DNA of 43,230 bases from Methylomonas lenta (GTDB lineage Bacteria > Pseudomonadota > Gammaproteobacteria > Methylococcales > Methylomonadaceae), in NCBI RefSeq assembly GCF_001644015.1, contig NZ_LUUI01000160.1:1-43230 (forward strand), given 5' to 3'. A program made the position numbers and the translations under genes. Below are positions 26,829 to 35,185 of the stretch, piece by piece (position 1 is the stretch's first letter; each line of letters opens with the position of its first letter). The notes under the pieces were generated by a model that ran no database searches, was not told the origin of the DNA, and worked only from the letters and a program-made list of their open reading frames with translations.

Positions 26829-26915
26829 AACGCTTGCACAGTAATAGTGAGAGCATCAGATCGTACTTGATTGTGAGCTTTCAAAAATATCATTAATGAT
26901 AGACGGAGAATAATA

Positions 26916-27374
26916 ATGAACCGCATAAAATTAATATCAAAAACAGCTCAAGCAATAATTGCACTACTGGTTTTTGGGAGCGCCGTGTCTGCAGCTTATG
27001 CCAAAGATAAAAATAAAGAGTGTTGGGTCGATTTATATCGGGATAGTCAATATTCCGGTAAACATTTACGGCTGGAAGGGCCGGTGCAATTGGAAAACCT
27101 CAAAAATGTCCAAGGCGACAATTGGGAGTTATGCATCGACAGCCTTAAAGTGGGTCCAAAAGCAAAAGTGACTGTGTTTGAAAATACCAATTTCAAGCTC
27201 ACCCTAAAAGCAATGGAAAAATATCCCGATTTATTAAAATCGTTGGGTTTAACGGAACAGGACGCCATGGAAGATAAGGAGCTTATCTTTATTCCCAATA
27301 CCAAGGTGCATGATCTCAGCGACTTTAATTTTCGCAATAAAATCCGCTCATTGAAAGTTGATTGTGAGAATTAG
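26916..27374 (+). CDS. Exported beta/gamma-crystallin-like protein
   Basis: A 152-residue protein with a signal peptide (KTAQAIIALLVFGSAVSAAYAKD). The mature part carries a Greek-key crystallin-type repeat: WVDLYRDSQYSGKHLRLEG, then WELCIDSLKVGPKAKVTVFE, that is, a Y..YSG.. motif followed by the D/N-x-x-S segment used for calcium binding in microbial crystallins. A second, less clear repeat (ELIFIPN...FNFRNKIRSLKV) follows a helical insert. Two Cys (one in each half) could form a disulfide. Probable periplasmic or surface structural/stress role. GGAGA precedes the ATG at 26916. Confidence 0.75.
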   Translation: MNRIKLISKTAQAIIALLVFGSAVSAAYAKDKNKECWVDLYRDSQYSGKHLRLEGPVQLENLKNVQGDNWELCIDSLKVGPKAKVTVFENTNFKLTLKAMEKYPDLLKSLGLTEQDAMEDKELIFIPNTKVHDLSDFNFRNKIRSLKVDCEN

Positions 27375-27414
27375 TAAATCAATTAATAAATTTTTTCCTA
27401 AACGGTTTGAGAAT

Positions 27415-27541
27415 CTAGGAGACTGTCCAGCAGCTTGATGAATGTAATTTTCACCACGATATAGAGAGTCTATTTTTGATCAGACAATGATCTCTGCAGT
27501 GGTCATTTTTTCAAAGATTGCATACTCGGACAGCCTCCTAG
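27415..27541. mobile_element. Short MITE with CTAG target duplication
   Basis: A non-coding element of 119 bp (27419-27537) has terminal inverted repeats GAGACTGTCC and GGACAGCCTC (one mismatch) and is flanked on both sides by CTAG (27415-27418 and 27538-27541), the 4-bp target duplication type seen for IS5-group transposons. The interior has a partial dyad (ACCAC near 27455 with GTGGT near 27500) and no coding frame. It lies between the crystallin gene and the convergent MscS gene. Confidence 0.75.
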
Positions 27542-27575
27542 CGCTTCATGCCCAGCAATATTTTCGACCAAAACA

Positions 27576-28970
27576 TTAAATTTCTTTTTGGCCATCCGAA
27601 ACCAACAGGTTTTCATCAGCATGCTCCAAGTTATCCAAGATTATCTGTTCTTTTAAACTATCGTCGGCTGTCACGTCAGTAATACTGCCGTGACTTTCTT
27701 TAGTTAGCGGCGGAGTGGCGGGCGGCTCTCGATATAAGACAGGTGCTTTAGTTAGGTTTACATCAAATGTGGGGTTAGGTACTGAAATTTGAGCTTGATC
27801 CAGACATTCTTTAGCTTTCTTGATTGTCTCGCTGCGCACTTTAAGAAAGTCATATTCCGTTTGATTTATCCAGGCGTATATCCGCAATACAATATTCGAA
27901 TTGCCAATTTCATTCACGATCACTTGCGGTTTGGGTTCTGCTAAAATGCCTTGCATGTCGGTAAGGACATGCAAAATTAATTCTTGCGCATAACCGATAT
28001 TTTCCGCGTAGCCTATCCCTAGATCAAATTCAAACCGCCGATTTGGATGCCGCGTATAGTTTGTGATGACTGCTTTAAATACGGTTGAATTTGGTATCCG
28101 TACATGATTACCATCAAATGACATCAAGATCGTCGCCCGCGAAGTCAGCCTTACTACACTACCCTGAAAGCCTTCGATATCAACAGCATCATTGACTTCA
28201 AAGGGATTTCTTATGCTTAACAGCAGACTGGCAATAAAATTTTCGACAGTGTCTCGCACAGCAAAACTGATAGCCAATCCTAAAATACCGGCAGCACCCA
28301 AAATTGTACCTAGCAACGCTGTCGCATCCAATAGACTTAAAGCCAACACGATGCCCAGCAGGGTAAACACTAAATGCACGAACTTACCTAACAGGTCGGC
28401 GATAAAATAGTTAACGGCTATTTTCCTGAATAGACTTTGCTGCTTGGATAACCACGAACCTACAGCCCAAAATAAGCAAAAAACCACCAATGCCAATAAA
28501 AATATGGGTGTTTCGGTGATGAGTTGTTCGATACTGTTTTTTAGCGTAACTTGAAGCGTATTAAGCCGTTTGGTTACATCATGAGTCAGGGTTAATTGAT
28601 TCTGCACCTCAATCACACCCTGAATATTCCGCGAAAAATCCAGTGCCTTTTGTTCAGCCGCTTTCGAATCTACATTACCTTTTAGCGTCACAACCCCATT
28701 GGAGACCGACACCTGCAGCTCTTTTAAACCATCGAGTTCCGAATAAATCTGTGTTAAGCGTTTTTTTATCTGTAAGTCGTTTTGCTTGCTGTGTTCCAGC
28801 TCAATGGGTTTATCAAGTTTTGCACCATCGGCTTTAGTACTGCCGGATAAAATTTGATCAATGGCATCTGCATAAGCATTATTAGCTATGCCTGTTTGCG
28901 ATACCAATAAAATCAGCAGAAGAATATAACTGCGCACGGTAAACCTATTTTTGGTTGAGATTGTTAGCAT
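27576..28970 (-). CDS. Mechanosensitive ion channel of MscS family with N-terminal BON domain
   Basis: A 464-residue protein. It has a signal/first hydrophobic segment (SYILLLILLVSQTGIANNAYA), a periplasmic BON domain (about 70-125: LKELQVSVSNGVVTLKGNVDSKAAEQKAL), membrane helices (IFLLALVVFCLFWAVGSWL, LVFTLLGIVLALSLL and the pore-lining ATALLGTILGAAGILGLAISFAV), then the MscS beta domain (FEVNDAVDIEGFQGSVVRLTSRATIL...GNHVRIPNSTVF) and alpha-beta C-terminus. The acidic/hydrophilic tail is about 50 residues. It releases solutes on hypo-osmotic shock; the BON domain may link it to the envelope. It follows the DUF2254 gene after 48 bp. Confidence 0.92.
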   Translation of the reverse strand: MLTISTKNRFTVRSYILLLILLVSQTGIANNAYADAIDQILSGSTKADGAKLDKPIELEHSKQNDLQIKKRLTQIYSELDGLKELQVSVSNGVVTLKGNVDSKAAEQKALDFSRNIQGVIEVQNQLTLTHDVTKRLNTLQVTLKNSIEQLITETPIFLLALVVFCLFWAVGSWLSKQQSLFRKIAVNYFIADLLGKFVHLVFTLLGIVLALSLLDATALLGTILGAAGILGLAISFAVRDTVENFIASLLLSIRNPFEVNDAVDIEGFQGSVVRLTSRATILMSFDGNHVRIPNSTVFKAVITNYTRHPNRRFEFDLGIGYAENIGYAQELILHVLTDMQGILAEPKPQVIVNEIGNSNIVLRIYAWINQTEYDFLKVRSETIKKAKECLDQAQISVPNPTFDVNLTKAPVLYREPPATPPLTKESHGSITDVTADDSLKEQIILDNLEHADENLLVSDGQKEI

Positions 28971-29018
28971 GGTTAGTTGAACCCTACGCGCTCAGCAGAA
29001 GGTTGGCAAGGCAGTAAT

Positions 29019-30338
29019 TTAGCTATTAGCTTTCTCCAAGTGCTTTAACGCTTGTTTGATTTGTTCAAACCGTTGTTGGATCGCTTGCTCATCGGGAGCC
29101 AAAAGGTGATGATTTAATGCAGATTCAAATGTTAAGCGGGAGATTCGTTCAATCGCTTGCCGATCGGCCTTACGCTGAGCAAGAGGGGCCAAATGCAAAA
29201 ACGTCTCAAGCAAATAAATCACCACCGAAGGATTATCACTACACATTTGCCGGATGATGACAAAACTAGCCTCCAACAGGTTTTGGAAAGATATCTCACT
29301 CTTTACCAGCAGTAATCGTCCTGCCTCATTTCTAATTTGAAACTCCGGTAATTGCAGTTTGGCAATAGTAGCCAGTCCTGTGGCCAAATAATCGATACAA
29401 GTCATTGCGGTAAACGGATCATTAATCCCAGGTGACAGAGCCCGCGCCGCAATTTGGACCAATTGTCTGATGCAGTATTCTAAATCCTGCTCGCCACTGG
29501 GTTCTTTGCCCAGCAAAAAACTGCTAGATATGGACTTTTCAATATGCGCTTTTTGATTCAAGGCTGGCCACACATAAGCAATGGGGCTGCCAGGTAAAAT
29601 GTAGTGTCCCGGCTTAAATAACAGCTTGATGGTGATGGCTTCTTTCTCGGCCAGCGATAATAGTGCCGAATAATTGATGGCTTGAAGATAACCAAATGCA
29701 TCGGTTTTAATTACACTTTCGCCGACATTCGGTAGCGCAACCTCAGCCGCCAAATTATCTTTTTCGGTATAGGGTTCGGGTAAAACACGGTGTATAGCTT
29801 CGAGGAGTTCCTGGCCAATATCATAGGCCATGCGTTCAAAGCGAATAGAGGAGGTTAAATGATGAATGAAGCCAATAAACAACAGTGCATTGATCAACAC
29901 TAGAATAATTGCCAGACTGATGGACATGCTGGGTATCCGGTTATCGGCAACCACCATGCCACGCATAATCAGCAAACAATACACAAAGTTGGCAATAAAC
30001 GCACCGAAGATAAATTGATTAAAAGGATCCCGTAAAAAATTCCGCAGCAGGCGAGGTCCGAACTGTGAACTGGTCAGACTCAGCGTGACCATCGTCACCG
30101 AAAAGGTCAAGGTAGCAGCGGCAAATGTCGAGCTTGCGATAGTTGACAGCACGGCCTGAGCACCCGCTGAACTGGTAAAAACCAGCCAGCGAAGTCCGCT
30201 AAAATGCAATAAATTGATATGCGCATCAGCCACTAGCATGCTATAGGCCAAACCTATTGAGGTAAAAAGCATAATGGCAGGAATTAACCAGTAGCTATTG
30301 CGTAGATATTCCCAAAAATGAATCAGCCAGGTTCTCAT
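29019..30338 (-). CDS. DUF2254 membrane protein
   Basis: A 439-residue polytopic membrane protein of the DUF2254 family. Four hydrophobic segments occur in the first 170 residues (YWLIPAIMLFTSIGLAYSML; AVLSTIASSTFAAATLTFSVTMVTLSL; FIFGAFIANFVYCLLIMRG; ISLAIILVLINALLFIGFIHHL). The diagnostic TSSQFGPRLLRNFLRDPFNQ lies between helices 2 and 3, and the cytoplasmic part has RALSPGINDPFTAMTCIDYL. Function unknown. It lies upstream of the BON-MscS gene on the same strand, so a joint role in membrane or osmotic physiology is possible. Confidence 0.9.
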   Translation of the reverse strand: MRTWLIHFWEYLRNSYWLIPAIMLFTSIGLAYSMLVADAHINLLHFSGLRWLVFTSSAGAQAVLSTIASSTFAAATLTFSVTMVTLSLTSSQFGPRLLRNFLRDPFNQFIFGAFIANFVYCLLIMRGMVVADNRIPSMSISLAIILVLINALLFIGFIHHLTSSIRFERMAYDIGQELLEAIHRVLPEPYTEKDNLAAEVALPNVGESVIKTDAFGYLQAINYSALLSLAEKEAITIKLLFKPGHYILPGSPIAYVWPALNQKAHIEKSISSSFLLGKEPSGEQDLEYCIRQLVQIAARALSPGINDPFTAMTCIDYLATGLATIAKLQLPEFQIRNEAGRLLLVKSEISFQNLLEASFVIIRQMCSDNPSVVIYLLETFLHLAPLAQRKADRQAIERISRLTFESALNHHLLAPDEQAIQQRFEQIKQALKHLEKANS

Positions 30339-30728
30339 TGCCTTGTCAGTCGATTATTGGTTAATAACTCTAACTTAATCCTAACTTCGGATTTGACAGT
30401 TTCGAGGGTTACAGTAAAAAGAAAGCATCTAAATTATAAACCCTGATACTGTATGACTACCTTAACATCATCAAACCCAAATCGGGTTTTTAAAGTTCCG
30501 GCCATTGCATAGTTGTCGCCATGACCTTTGTACTGACAACTGAAACAAACACCTAATGTTGTGAACGAAATGTTCAGAGATAGACAATCTGACACAGGAG
30601 ACGCTAACACGAATCGTTGGCTAAAAAGACCGTTCAACGTCAACCCGCACTGATTCTCCTTTTTAGTGCAGAAAACAAGCCCGCAGTTGGTCAGCCAACG
30701 CTTAAAAACCTGCACCTAAGGAATATGT
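30339..30728. other. Intergenic region between divergent genes
   Basis: It separates DUF2254 (minus) from the following conserved unknown (plus). A short hairpin (AAACCC with GGGTTT, 30474-30492, followed by T) is visible. A 93-codon minus-strand frame covers much of it, but its product is not protein-like in a way I can support. AAGGA just before the 30729 start is a plausible ribosome site. Confidence 0.5.
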
Positions 30729-31316
30729 ATGACAACTGAACTCGAAACGCTGTTGAATAAAATGAAAGCGTTGGAAAATGAGTTACTCGAAGAATTGCAA
30801 AAGCAACAAGAAACGTTTGCTTACGAAATCCGCAAACGCAAAGTCTATTTTGAACAAAACGCTATTATTCGGAATAAGGCTTATATCAAGTCGCTATACC
30901 TTTATTTAAAAGATGCTCCGCTTAAACATATCATCAGTGCACCATTAATCTGGATGTGTATTTTTCCCGCTTTGTTGATGGATGCGACCTGTAGTCTGTA
31001 TCAATGGGTTTGTTTTCCTATTTACGGCATTCCAAGGGTGAAACGGCAAGATTATTTCAACTTCGACCGGGCGTATTTAGATTATTTGAATATCATAGAA
31101 AAAATTAATTGCGCCTACTGTAGCTATTTTAATGGCCTGGTGGCTTACTTGCAGGAAATAGCCGCCCGTACTGAACAGTTCTGGTGCCCTATAAAGCATG
31201 CCGGACGTTTGAAAAACCTACACAGCCGATATCATAAATTCATTGCTTATGGTCATGCGGCCAAATACCGCTCGGATGTGCAATTAACCCGACATGATTT
31301 TAAAGATTTGGAGTAA
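30729..31316 (+). CDS. Conserved hypothetical protein with WCPIKHA motif
   Basis: A 195-residue protein that I recognise only as a conserved hypothetical type of proteobacteria. The N-terminal 45 residues are charged and helical (LLNKMKALENELLEELQKQQETFAYEIRKRK). A hydrophobic stretch (HIISAPLIWMCIFPALLMDATCSLYQWVCFPIYGI, about 67-101) is probably membrane-inserted or a hairpin. The C-terminal part has YFNGLVAYLQEIAARTEQFWCPIKHAGRLKNLHSRYHKF, the most conserved-looking segment. Six Cys are scattered. No neighbour suggests a function. Confidence 0.75.
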   Translation: MTTELETLLNKMKALENELLEELQKQQETFAYEIRKRKVYFEQNAIIRNKAYIKSLYLYLKDAPLKHIISAPLIWMCIFPALLMDATCSLYQWVCFPIYGIPRVKRQDYFNFDRAYLDYLNIIEKINCAYCSYFNGLVAYLQEIAARTEQFWCPIKHAGRLKNLHSRYHKFIAYGHAAKYRSDVQLTRHDFKDLE

Positions 31317-31356
31317 AGCAACTCTAAGAGTAAACCTGTGTTCAACGCATTCAAGA

Positions 31357-31995
31357 CTACCGTTGTCGTCGCTCAGACTGAACGGATTGATAAACTTTAG
31401 CAAGCTCAAGCACACTATTAACGTTCATCTTTTGCATTAACCGGGAGCGATGCAATTCCACTGTGCGATGGCTAATACCCAGTAGACGCGCGACCTCTTT
31501 GTTAGATTGTTCCTTAATGACTAATGCCATTATCTCCTGTTCTCGGCTGGTCAAAGTATTCAAGCGCGCCTGAATTGCTTGACGCTGTTCAAGCTCGGTA
31601 TGCCACCGTTGGGATATTTGTAACGCCTGCCGAACACATTTCAAAAGATTTTGCTTTGTGATAGGTTTAGTCAAAAAGTCGATGGCCCCGGCTTTGATGG
31701 CTTTAACGCTCGTGGGGATGTCGCCAAATCCGGTCAAAAAGATAATCGGTATCAAAATACTTCGTTCGATGAGCGCCTGCTGTAGTTGAAGTCCTGTCAT
31801 ATTCGGCATGCGGATATCGACAATGGCGCAACAGTTGACGCAAGTGTAGGGGCCTGCCGCCAGAAATGCTTCGGCACCGTCGAAGCTCTGAACTGAGTAA
31901 CCTTCCAATTCGAGCATTAGCGATAATGAATCCCTAATGGCCACATCGTCATCGATAATGTATATGGCTGTCTCTGGTTGAATTTTGCTATTCAT
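31357..31995 (-). CDS. FixJ-type response regulator (receiver-LuxR HTH)
   Basis: A 212-residue regulator. The receiver carries the acidic triplet IIDDD (15-17), the phosphoacceptor Asp near residue 60 (CAIVDIRMPNMTGL), Thr in FLTGFGD and Lys in FLTKPITKQNLL. The C-terminal LuxR-type HTH has LTSREQEIMALVIKEQSNKEVARLLGISHRTVELHRSRLMQKM. Closest in type to FixJ/TtrR. ATG at 31995 overlaps the end of the kinase gene, so the two form a two-component operon. Confidence 0.92.
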   Translation of the reverse strand: MNSKIQPETAIYIIDDDVAIRDSLSLMLELEGYSVQSFDGAEAFLAAGPYTCVNCCAIVDIRMPNMTGLQLQQALIERSILIPIIFLTGFGDIPTSVKAIKAGAIDFLTKPITKQNLLKCVRQALQISQRWHTELEQRQAIQARLNTLTSREQEIMALVIKEQSNKEVARLLGISHRTVELHRSRLMQKMNVNSVLELAKVYQSVQSERRQR

Positions 31996-33283
31996 GCGAT
32001 GGTGCAAATGGCAGCGTGAAATGAAAGATAGCGCCCTGATCTACATTCGGCTCCATCCAAAGTTGGCCGCCGTTAGCTTCGATCAGTGAACGACTGATTG
32101 CCAGCCCTAGTCCGCTGCCGTTGAGTTTAGTGGTAAAAAAGGGCTCAAAAATGCGTTTCGCAGTATCGGCATCTATTCCAGGCCCACTGTCTTGCACCGT
32201 GACCTGAGCCATGTTCCACTCAGCCCGAGTAGAAACGCTAATTAAAATATCATCGATTTTAAAACCAGTGCCTTCCATGGCATCAAGACTATTACACAAC
32301 AAATTCTGCAACACTTTTCTGGCTTGTAGCGGGTTGGCTATGACTGCTGGTAAATTCGAGTCGAGTCTGATTTCCGGCTTAAAATCACGACATCTATCAT
32401 GTTGAATAATTGTCAGCACATCTTGGATTAGTAAGTTCAGATTAAAAGGCTCTGTTACCAGTTCACGCTTTTGCAAAAAACCAAGCAGTTCGTGCAAACA
32501 TAGGCCGGCGCGTTGCGCTTGTTCTACGCAACCTTTCAGCGCCCGTTGCAATGGGGCAGCAGAAATGACCTCCTTATGCAGATAAGCCAGCGCAGCTTCA
32601 CTAAATGCTGAAATCGCCGCCAGCGGCTGATTAAGATCATGTGCGATGGCGGCGGCGGTTTGTATCGCTACCTGCTGCTTAACCAGTAATTCCAATTCAC
32701 TACGTTGTTGTTGTAATTGCCGCTCTAAAGAATTCCGGCTGGATATATCGGTCAAGATTGTACGAATTTGCAGAGGGCATACTTCCTCACTACTACTCAC
32801 TCGACTTTCCATCTGGACGTCCAGCAAGCTGCCATCCGGGCGCAGGATATTCAGTTCGATAACGACATTGTTGGCATAGTTAAAAACTTGATCCAGATAG
32901 TGCTTGAACAATTTCTGGTTTTCGATGTAAGTGGTTATCAGCGAACCGATAATGTCTGCTCGCTCGACTCCCAGTATGGCGGCAGCGGTTAAATTGATTT
33001 CTATAATCCGACCTTGGTTATTTAAAGTGAGGTAACCGACTGGCGCAAAGTCAAACAACTCGGTATAGCGATCCAATGCAGCATAAGATTGAGCCTGCGT
33101 GGATAATATTTCCTCATTCTGCATTTCCAGTTCTAGGGTATAGACCTGTAATTCGTGCATGAGCTTGCAGGTATCTGCCTCCTTATCACAGTGGCCTGCA
33201 ACAGGCTGTTCCTGCAAACATTGCTCCGCTTTGCTACGCAATTCGTCGGCATGAGCCTGCTTGGACTTGGCTGATCTTGGCAT
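31988..33283 (-). CDS. PAS-domain soluble sensor histidine kinase (FixL-like)
   Basis: A 431-residue kinase with no membrane segment. The N-terminal region has LMHELQVYTLELEMQNEEI, a coiled-coil lead-in, followed by a PAS domain (about 75-190: RYTELFDFAPVGYLTLNNQGRIIEIN...). The catalytic part is of the FixL/DctB type with H-box AAAIAHDLNQPLAAISAFSEA (about residue 215), N box LLCNSLDAME, G boxes QDSGPGID and GSGLGLAISRSL, and F box FEPFFTTK. No heme-binding PAS can be asserted, so the signal is unknown. It is the partner of the overlapping FixJ-type regulator. Confidence 0.92.
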   Translation of the reverse strand: MPRSAKSKQAHADELRSKAEQCLQEQPVAGHCDKEADTCKLMHELQVYTLELEMQNEEILSTQAQSYAALDRYTELFDFAPVGYLTLNNQGRIIEINLTAAAILGVERADIIGSLITTYIENQKLFKHYLDQVFNYANNVVIELNILRPDGSLLDVQMESRVSSSEEVCPLQIRTILTDISSRNSLERQLQQQRSELELLVKQQVAIQTAAAIAHDLNQPLAAISAFSEAALAYLHKEVISAAPLQRALKGCVEQAQRAGLCLHELLGFLQKRELVTEPFNLNLLIQDVLTIIQHDRCRDFKPEIRLDSNLPAVIANPLQARKVLQNLLCNSLDAMEGTGFKIDDILISVSTRAEWNMAQVTVQDSGPGIDADTAKRIFEPFFTTKLNGSGLGLAISRSLIEANGGQLWMEPNVDQGAIFHFTLPFAPSHE

Positions 33284-33395
33284 GTTGCACCTTCAGCGGC
33301 ATATTCATATAAAAATCCAACACCATGCCAATCATCAAACGCCAGAGAGAGTGGCTAGAGCGTTAAGGGTGTTAGTCTATGCTGACAGTATTGAG

Positions 33396-33587
33396 TTATT
33401 TCGGTATATACTCTTGCTCAGCCTGAAGCCAGTCATCCAGTTCGTAACCGGGTACAAAACCTCTTTTTTCAGCCTTAAAATAAGCCAGCCTAGAAATGCC
33501 ATCGTCAAAATAGGGCATTTGTATAATAACGATATTCTCAGGGTTTATAGCGTATTTTTTGGTTTCTTTAGTCTTGGATATTTTCAT
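33396..33587 (-). CDS. DUF2934 small protein
   Basis: A 63-residue protein whose C-terminal half is a DUF2934 domain: SRLAYFKAEKRGFVPGYELDDWLQAEQE. The N-terminus is basic (MKISKTKETKKYAIN). A GTG-rich upstream start is not needed: ATG at 33587 follows AAGG-like sequence. DUF2934 proteins are small, of unknown function, and common in methylotrophs and soil bacteria. A second copy lies at 34724-34918, with the M41 peptidase gene between them. Confidence 0.8.
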   Translation of the reverse strand: MKISKTKETKKYAINPENIVIIQMPYFDDGISRLAYFKAEKRGFVPGYELDDWLQAEQEYIPK

Positions 33588-33714
33588 TTTACACACCCTT
33601 TTTGATTAAATAATTTAATTGACTATTAGTGTAAAGCTAAAAATTTTGCAGATTCAGAACAGGTCATGCATCCATGTCATCCAACAACTATGGGTGTAAA
33701 ACTTAAAAATTGAC

Positions 33715-34542
33715 CTAGATGGCTGTGGCTTCTTCAAATAAAACCTGATCCGATGATTCGGCATAACAATGATAATAGGTAATAGGCCTGATTGTTTCGG
33801 GCTCAAACAATGCTTGTTTAACCAGATTAGTGTGAAAATATTCAGGAATATGCAGCTCATGTTGACTGGCAACATGGCGACCATGTTCCAGTATTTCGAT
33901 AATATCTTCGTATTCGATGATTTTTTTGTCATCCGCTAAAATGGCCTCAGCCAAGGCTGTAATAGCCAACCAATTAGATTGATTGCTGATAAAGTCATAT
34001 GCAGCCTTGAATAAATAAGATATTTTATTTTTTCTTAAATTATCGTCTTCAATATAGCAGTCAACATATTCGTTAATCATCTCAAGATCGGATGATCCAC
34101 CATAGAAATGCAATGAATCTATATTCACCAAACCAAAGTTTATCGCCTCGTCATCGCGTAGCGACACATACTTGGCTTCAGCCAATGGACCTATTAGCAT
34201 ATTAAAAATATCAGCCTCAAATGCCTGTTCGAAAGCACGCTTTTGAGCCGTCGAAAAGTCTTTAGTTGCTTCGCTAAAAGAATAAGGTAGCGTGTGGATT
34301 AAGCGCCCACCCTCGATTTTTGCAACATACTGATGGCTATCTCGTCCTTTCAAACCTAGGTTGTTATGTAAGCTGTTTTTTAATGGGTTAATATAAATTT
34401 GAAAAAAAACGACGGGCAATCCCTGTTTCTTATTGCCTAAATAAATTGCCGCAGCGTGTCCTGCTTCGTGTATGGCTATTTCCCGCTTAATTTCTTTATA
34501 TCCTGGTTCGCATTTTCTATTAAAACTCTGAGAACGCTTCAT
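33715..34542 (-). CDS. Stand-alone M41 (FtsH-type) metallopeptidase domain protein
   Basis: A 275-residue soluble protein. Residues 22-33 read IAIHEAGHAAAI, the zinc-binding HEAGH (25-29) of M41 peptidases; GPLAEAKYV (118-126) corresponds to the FtsH GGRxAEE helix, and FYGGSSDLEMI puts Asp152 where FtsH has its third zinc ligand (TGASND). There is no AAA+ domain and no membrane helix, so the protease lacks the unfoldase it is normally fused to. AAGGAAAA before the ATG at 34542 decides the start. Codon and base use are more AT-rich than the flanking genes, which suggests acquired DNA. Likely a protease acting on folded-accessible or adaptor-delivered substrates. Confidence 0.8.
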   Translation of the reverse strand: MKRSQSFNRKCEPGYKEIKREIAIHEAGHAAAIYLGNKKQGLPVVFFQIYINPLKNSLHNNLGLKGRDSHQYVAKIEGGRLIHTLPYSFSEATKDFSTAQKRAFEQAFEADIFNMLIGPLAEAKYVSLRDDEAINFGLVNIDSLHFYGGSSDLEMINEYVDCYIEDDNLRKNKISYLFKAAYDFISNQSNWLAITALAEAILADDKKIIEYEDIIEILEHGRHVASQHELHIPEYFHTNLVKQALFEPETIRPITYYHCYAESSDQVLFEEATAI

Positions 34543-34723
34543 ATTATTTTCCTTAAAAACTATCAAAGTTGCTCAACAGAAGAGAATTTGTCAGCCTATG
34601 ATATGAGTATTAATTATTTTAATCTATTTTACGATTAATTTATTATTGTAAGTCAAGCTAGATTAACGCTAATGATTGATAAAATACTGCTCATTTATTG
34701 GATATTATTTTTCAAAATATATT

Positions 34724-34918
34724 CTATAACAGCGAAATTTCTTTTTCTGCCTCAAGCCAATCCTGCAATTCATAGCCAGGTTCAAATCCCCGACATTCAG
34801 CTTTGTAATAGGCCAATTCAGCAATGCGTTCGTCTATCTCAGGCTCCGGTATGACTTCGGCAGTTTCTACAGAAGATGTATGTAGTTTTTGTGTTGATGG
34901 GTTAGCTTTAGTACTCAT
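34724..34918 (-). CDS. DUF2934 small protein, second copy
   Basis: A 64-residue protein with the DUF2934 domain at its C-terminus (AELAYYKAECRGFEPGYELQDWLEAEKE), closely similar to the copy at 33396-33587. The N-terminal 25 residues are unstructured and unlike that copy. AAGAGGAG lies just upstream of the ATG at 34918, a strong ribosome site. Function unknown. Confidence 0.82.
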   Translation of the reverse strand: MSTKANPSTQKLHTSSVETAEVIPEPEIDERIAELAYYKAECRGFEPGYELQDWLEAEKEISLL

Positions 34919-35029
34919 GCTATTCTCCTCTTAAATGCTCAGTAACCCATGAATTAAAGTTAAAAACTGGCATCAAAATAGGTGTAATCATGGAATGCTT
35001 TATAGGCTAACAATTATTTAATTCGATTA

Positions 35030-35050
35030 AAATACGTGCAAATACGTATA
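35030..35050. promoter_or_regulatory. Tandem direct repeat upstream of the CheB-CheR gene
   Basis: AAATACGT occurs twice with a 10-base period (35030-35037 and 35040-35047), the second extended to a small palindrome ATACGTAT. Helical phasing suggests a tandem regulator site. No factor can be named. Confidence 0.3.
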
Positions 35051-35185
35051 CAAATATCACTTACCGAACTATGGGTTTTGTGCGAGACTGCCAAATAATC
35101 TTCAGCGAGCTGATTAAACGGATGCCTGAGAGGGAATAACATCGACAGATTGTCTAAAACCGAGTCATGAAAACACCTAAGTAGT

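Noticed and set aside
26513-26896. 127-codon plus-strand frame overlapping the DCC gene
   Set aside because: It lies in another frame of a clear DCC protein and its product is Arg/Pro-rich without family likeness.
30474-30492. Terminator-like hairpin (AAACCC/GGGTTT with T-run)
   Set aside because: No plus-strand gene ends nearby, and the stem is only 6 bp.
30434-30715. 93-codon frame on the minus strand in the 30.3-30.7 kb spacer
   Set aside because: No recognisable domain, no clear ribosome site and odd Cys/Ser composition; more likely a chance frame.
33654-33932. 92-codon minus-strand frame overlapping the M41 gene end
   Set aside because: A different frame of the same region, with basic random-looking sequence.
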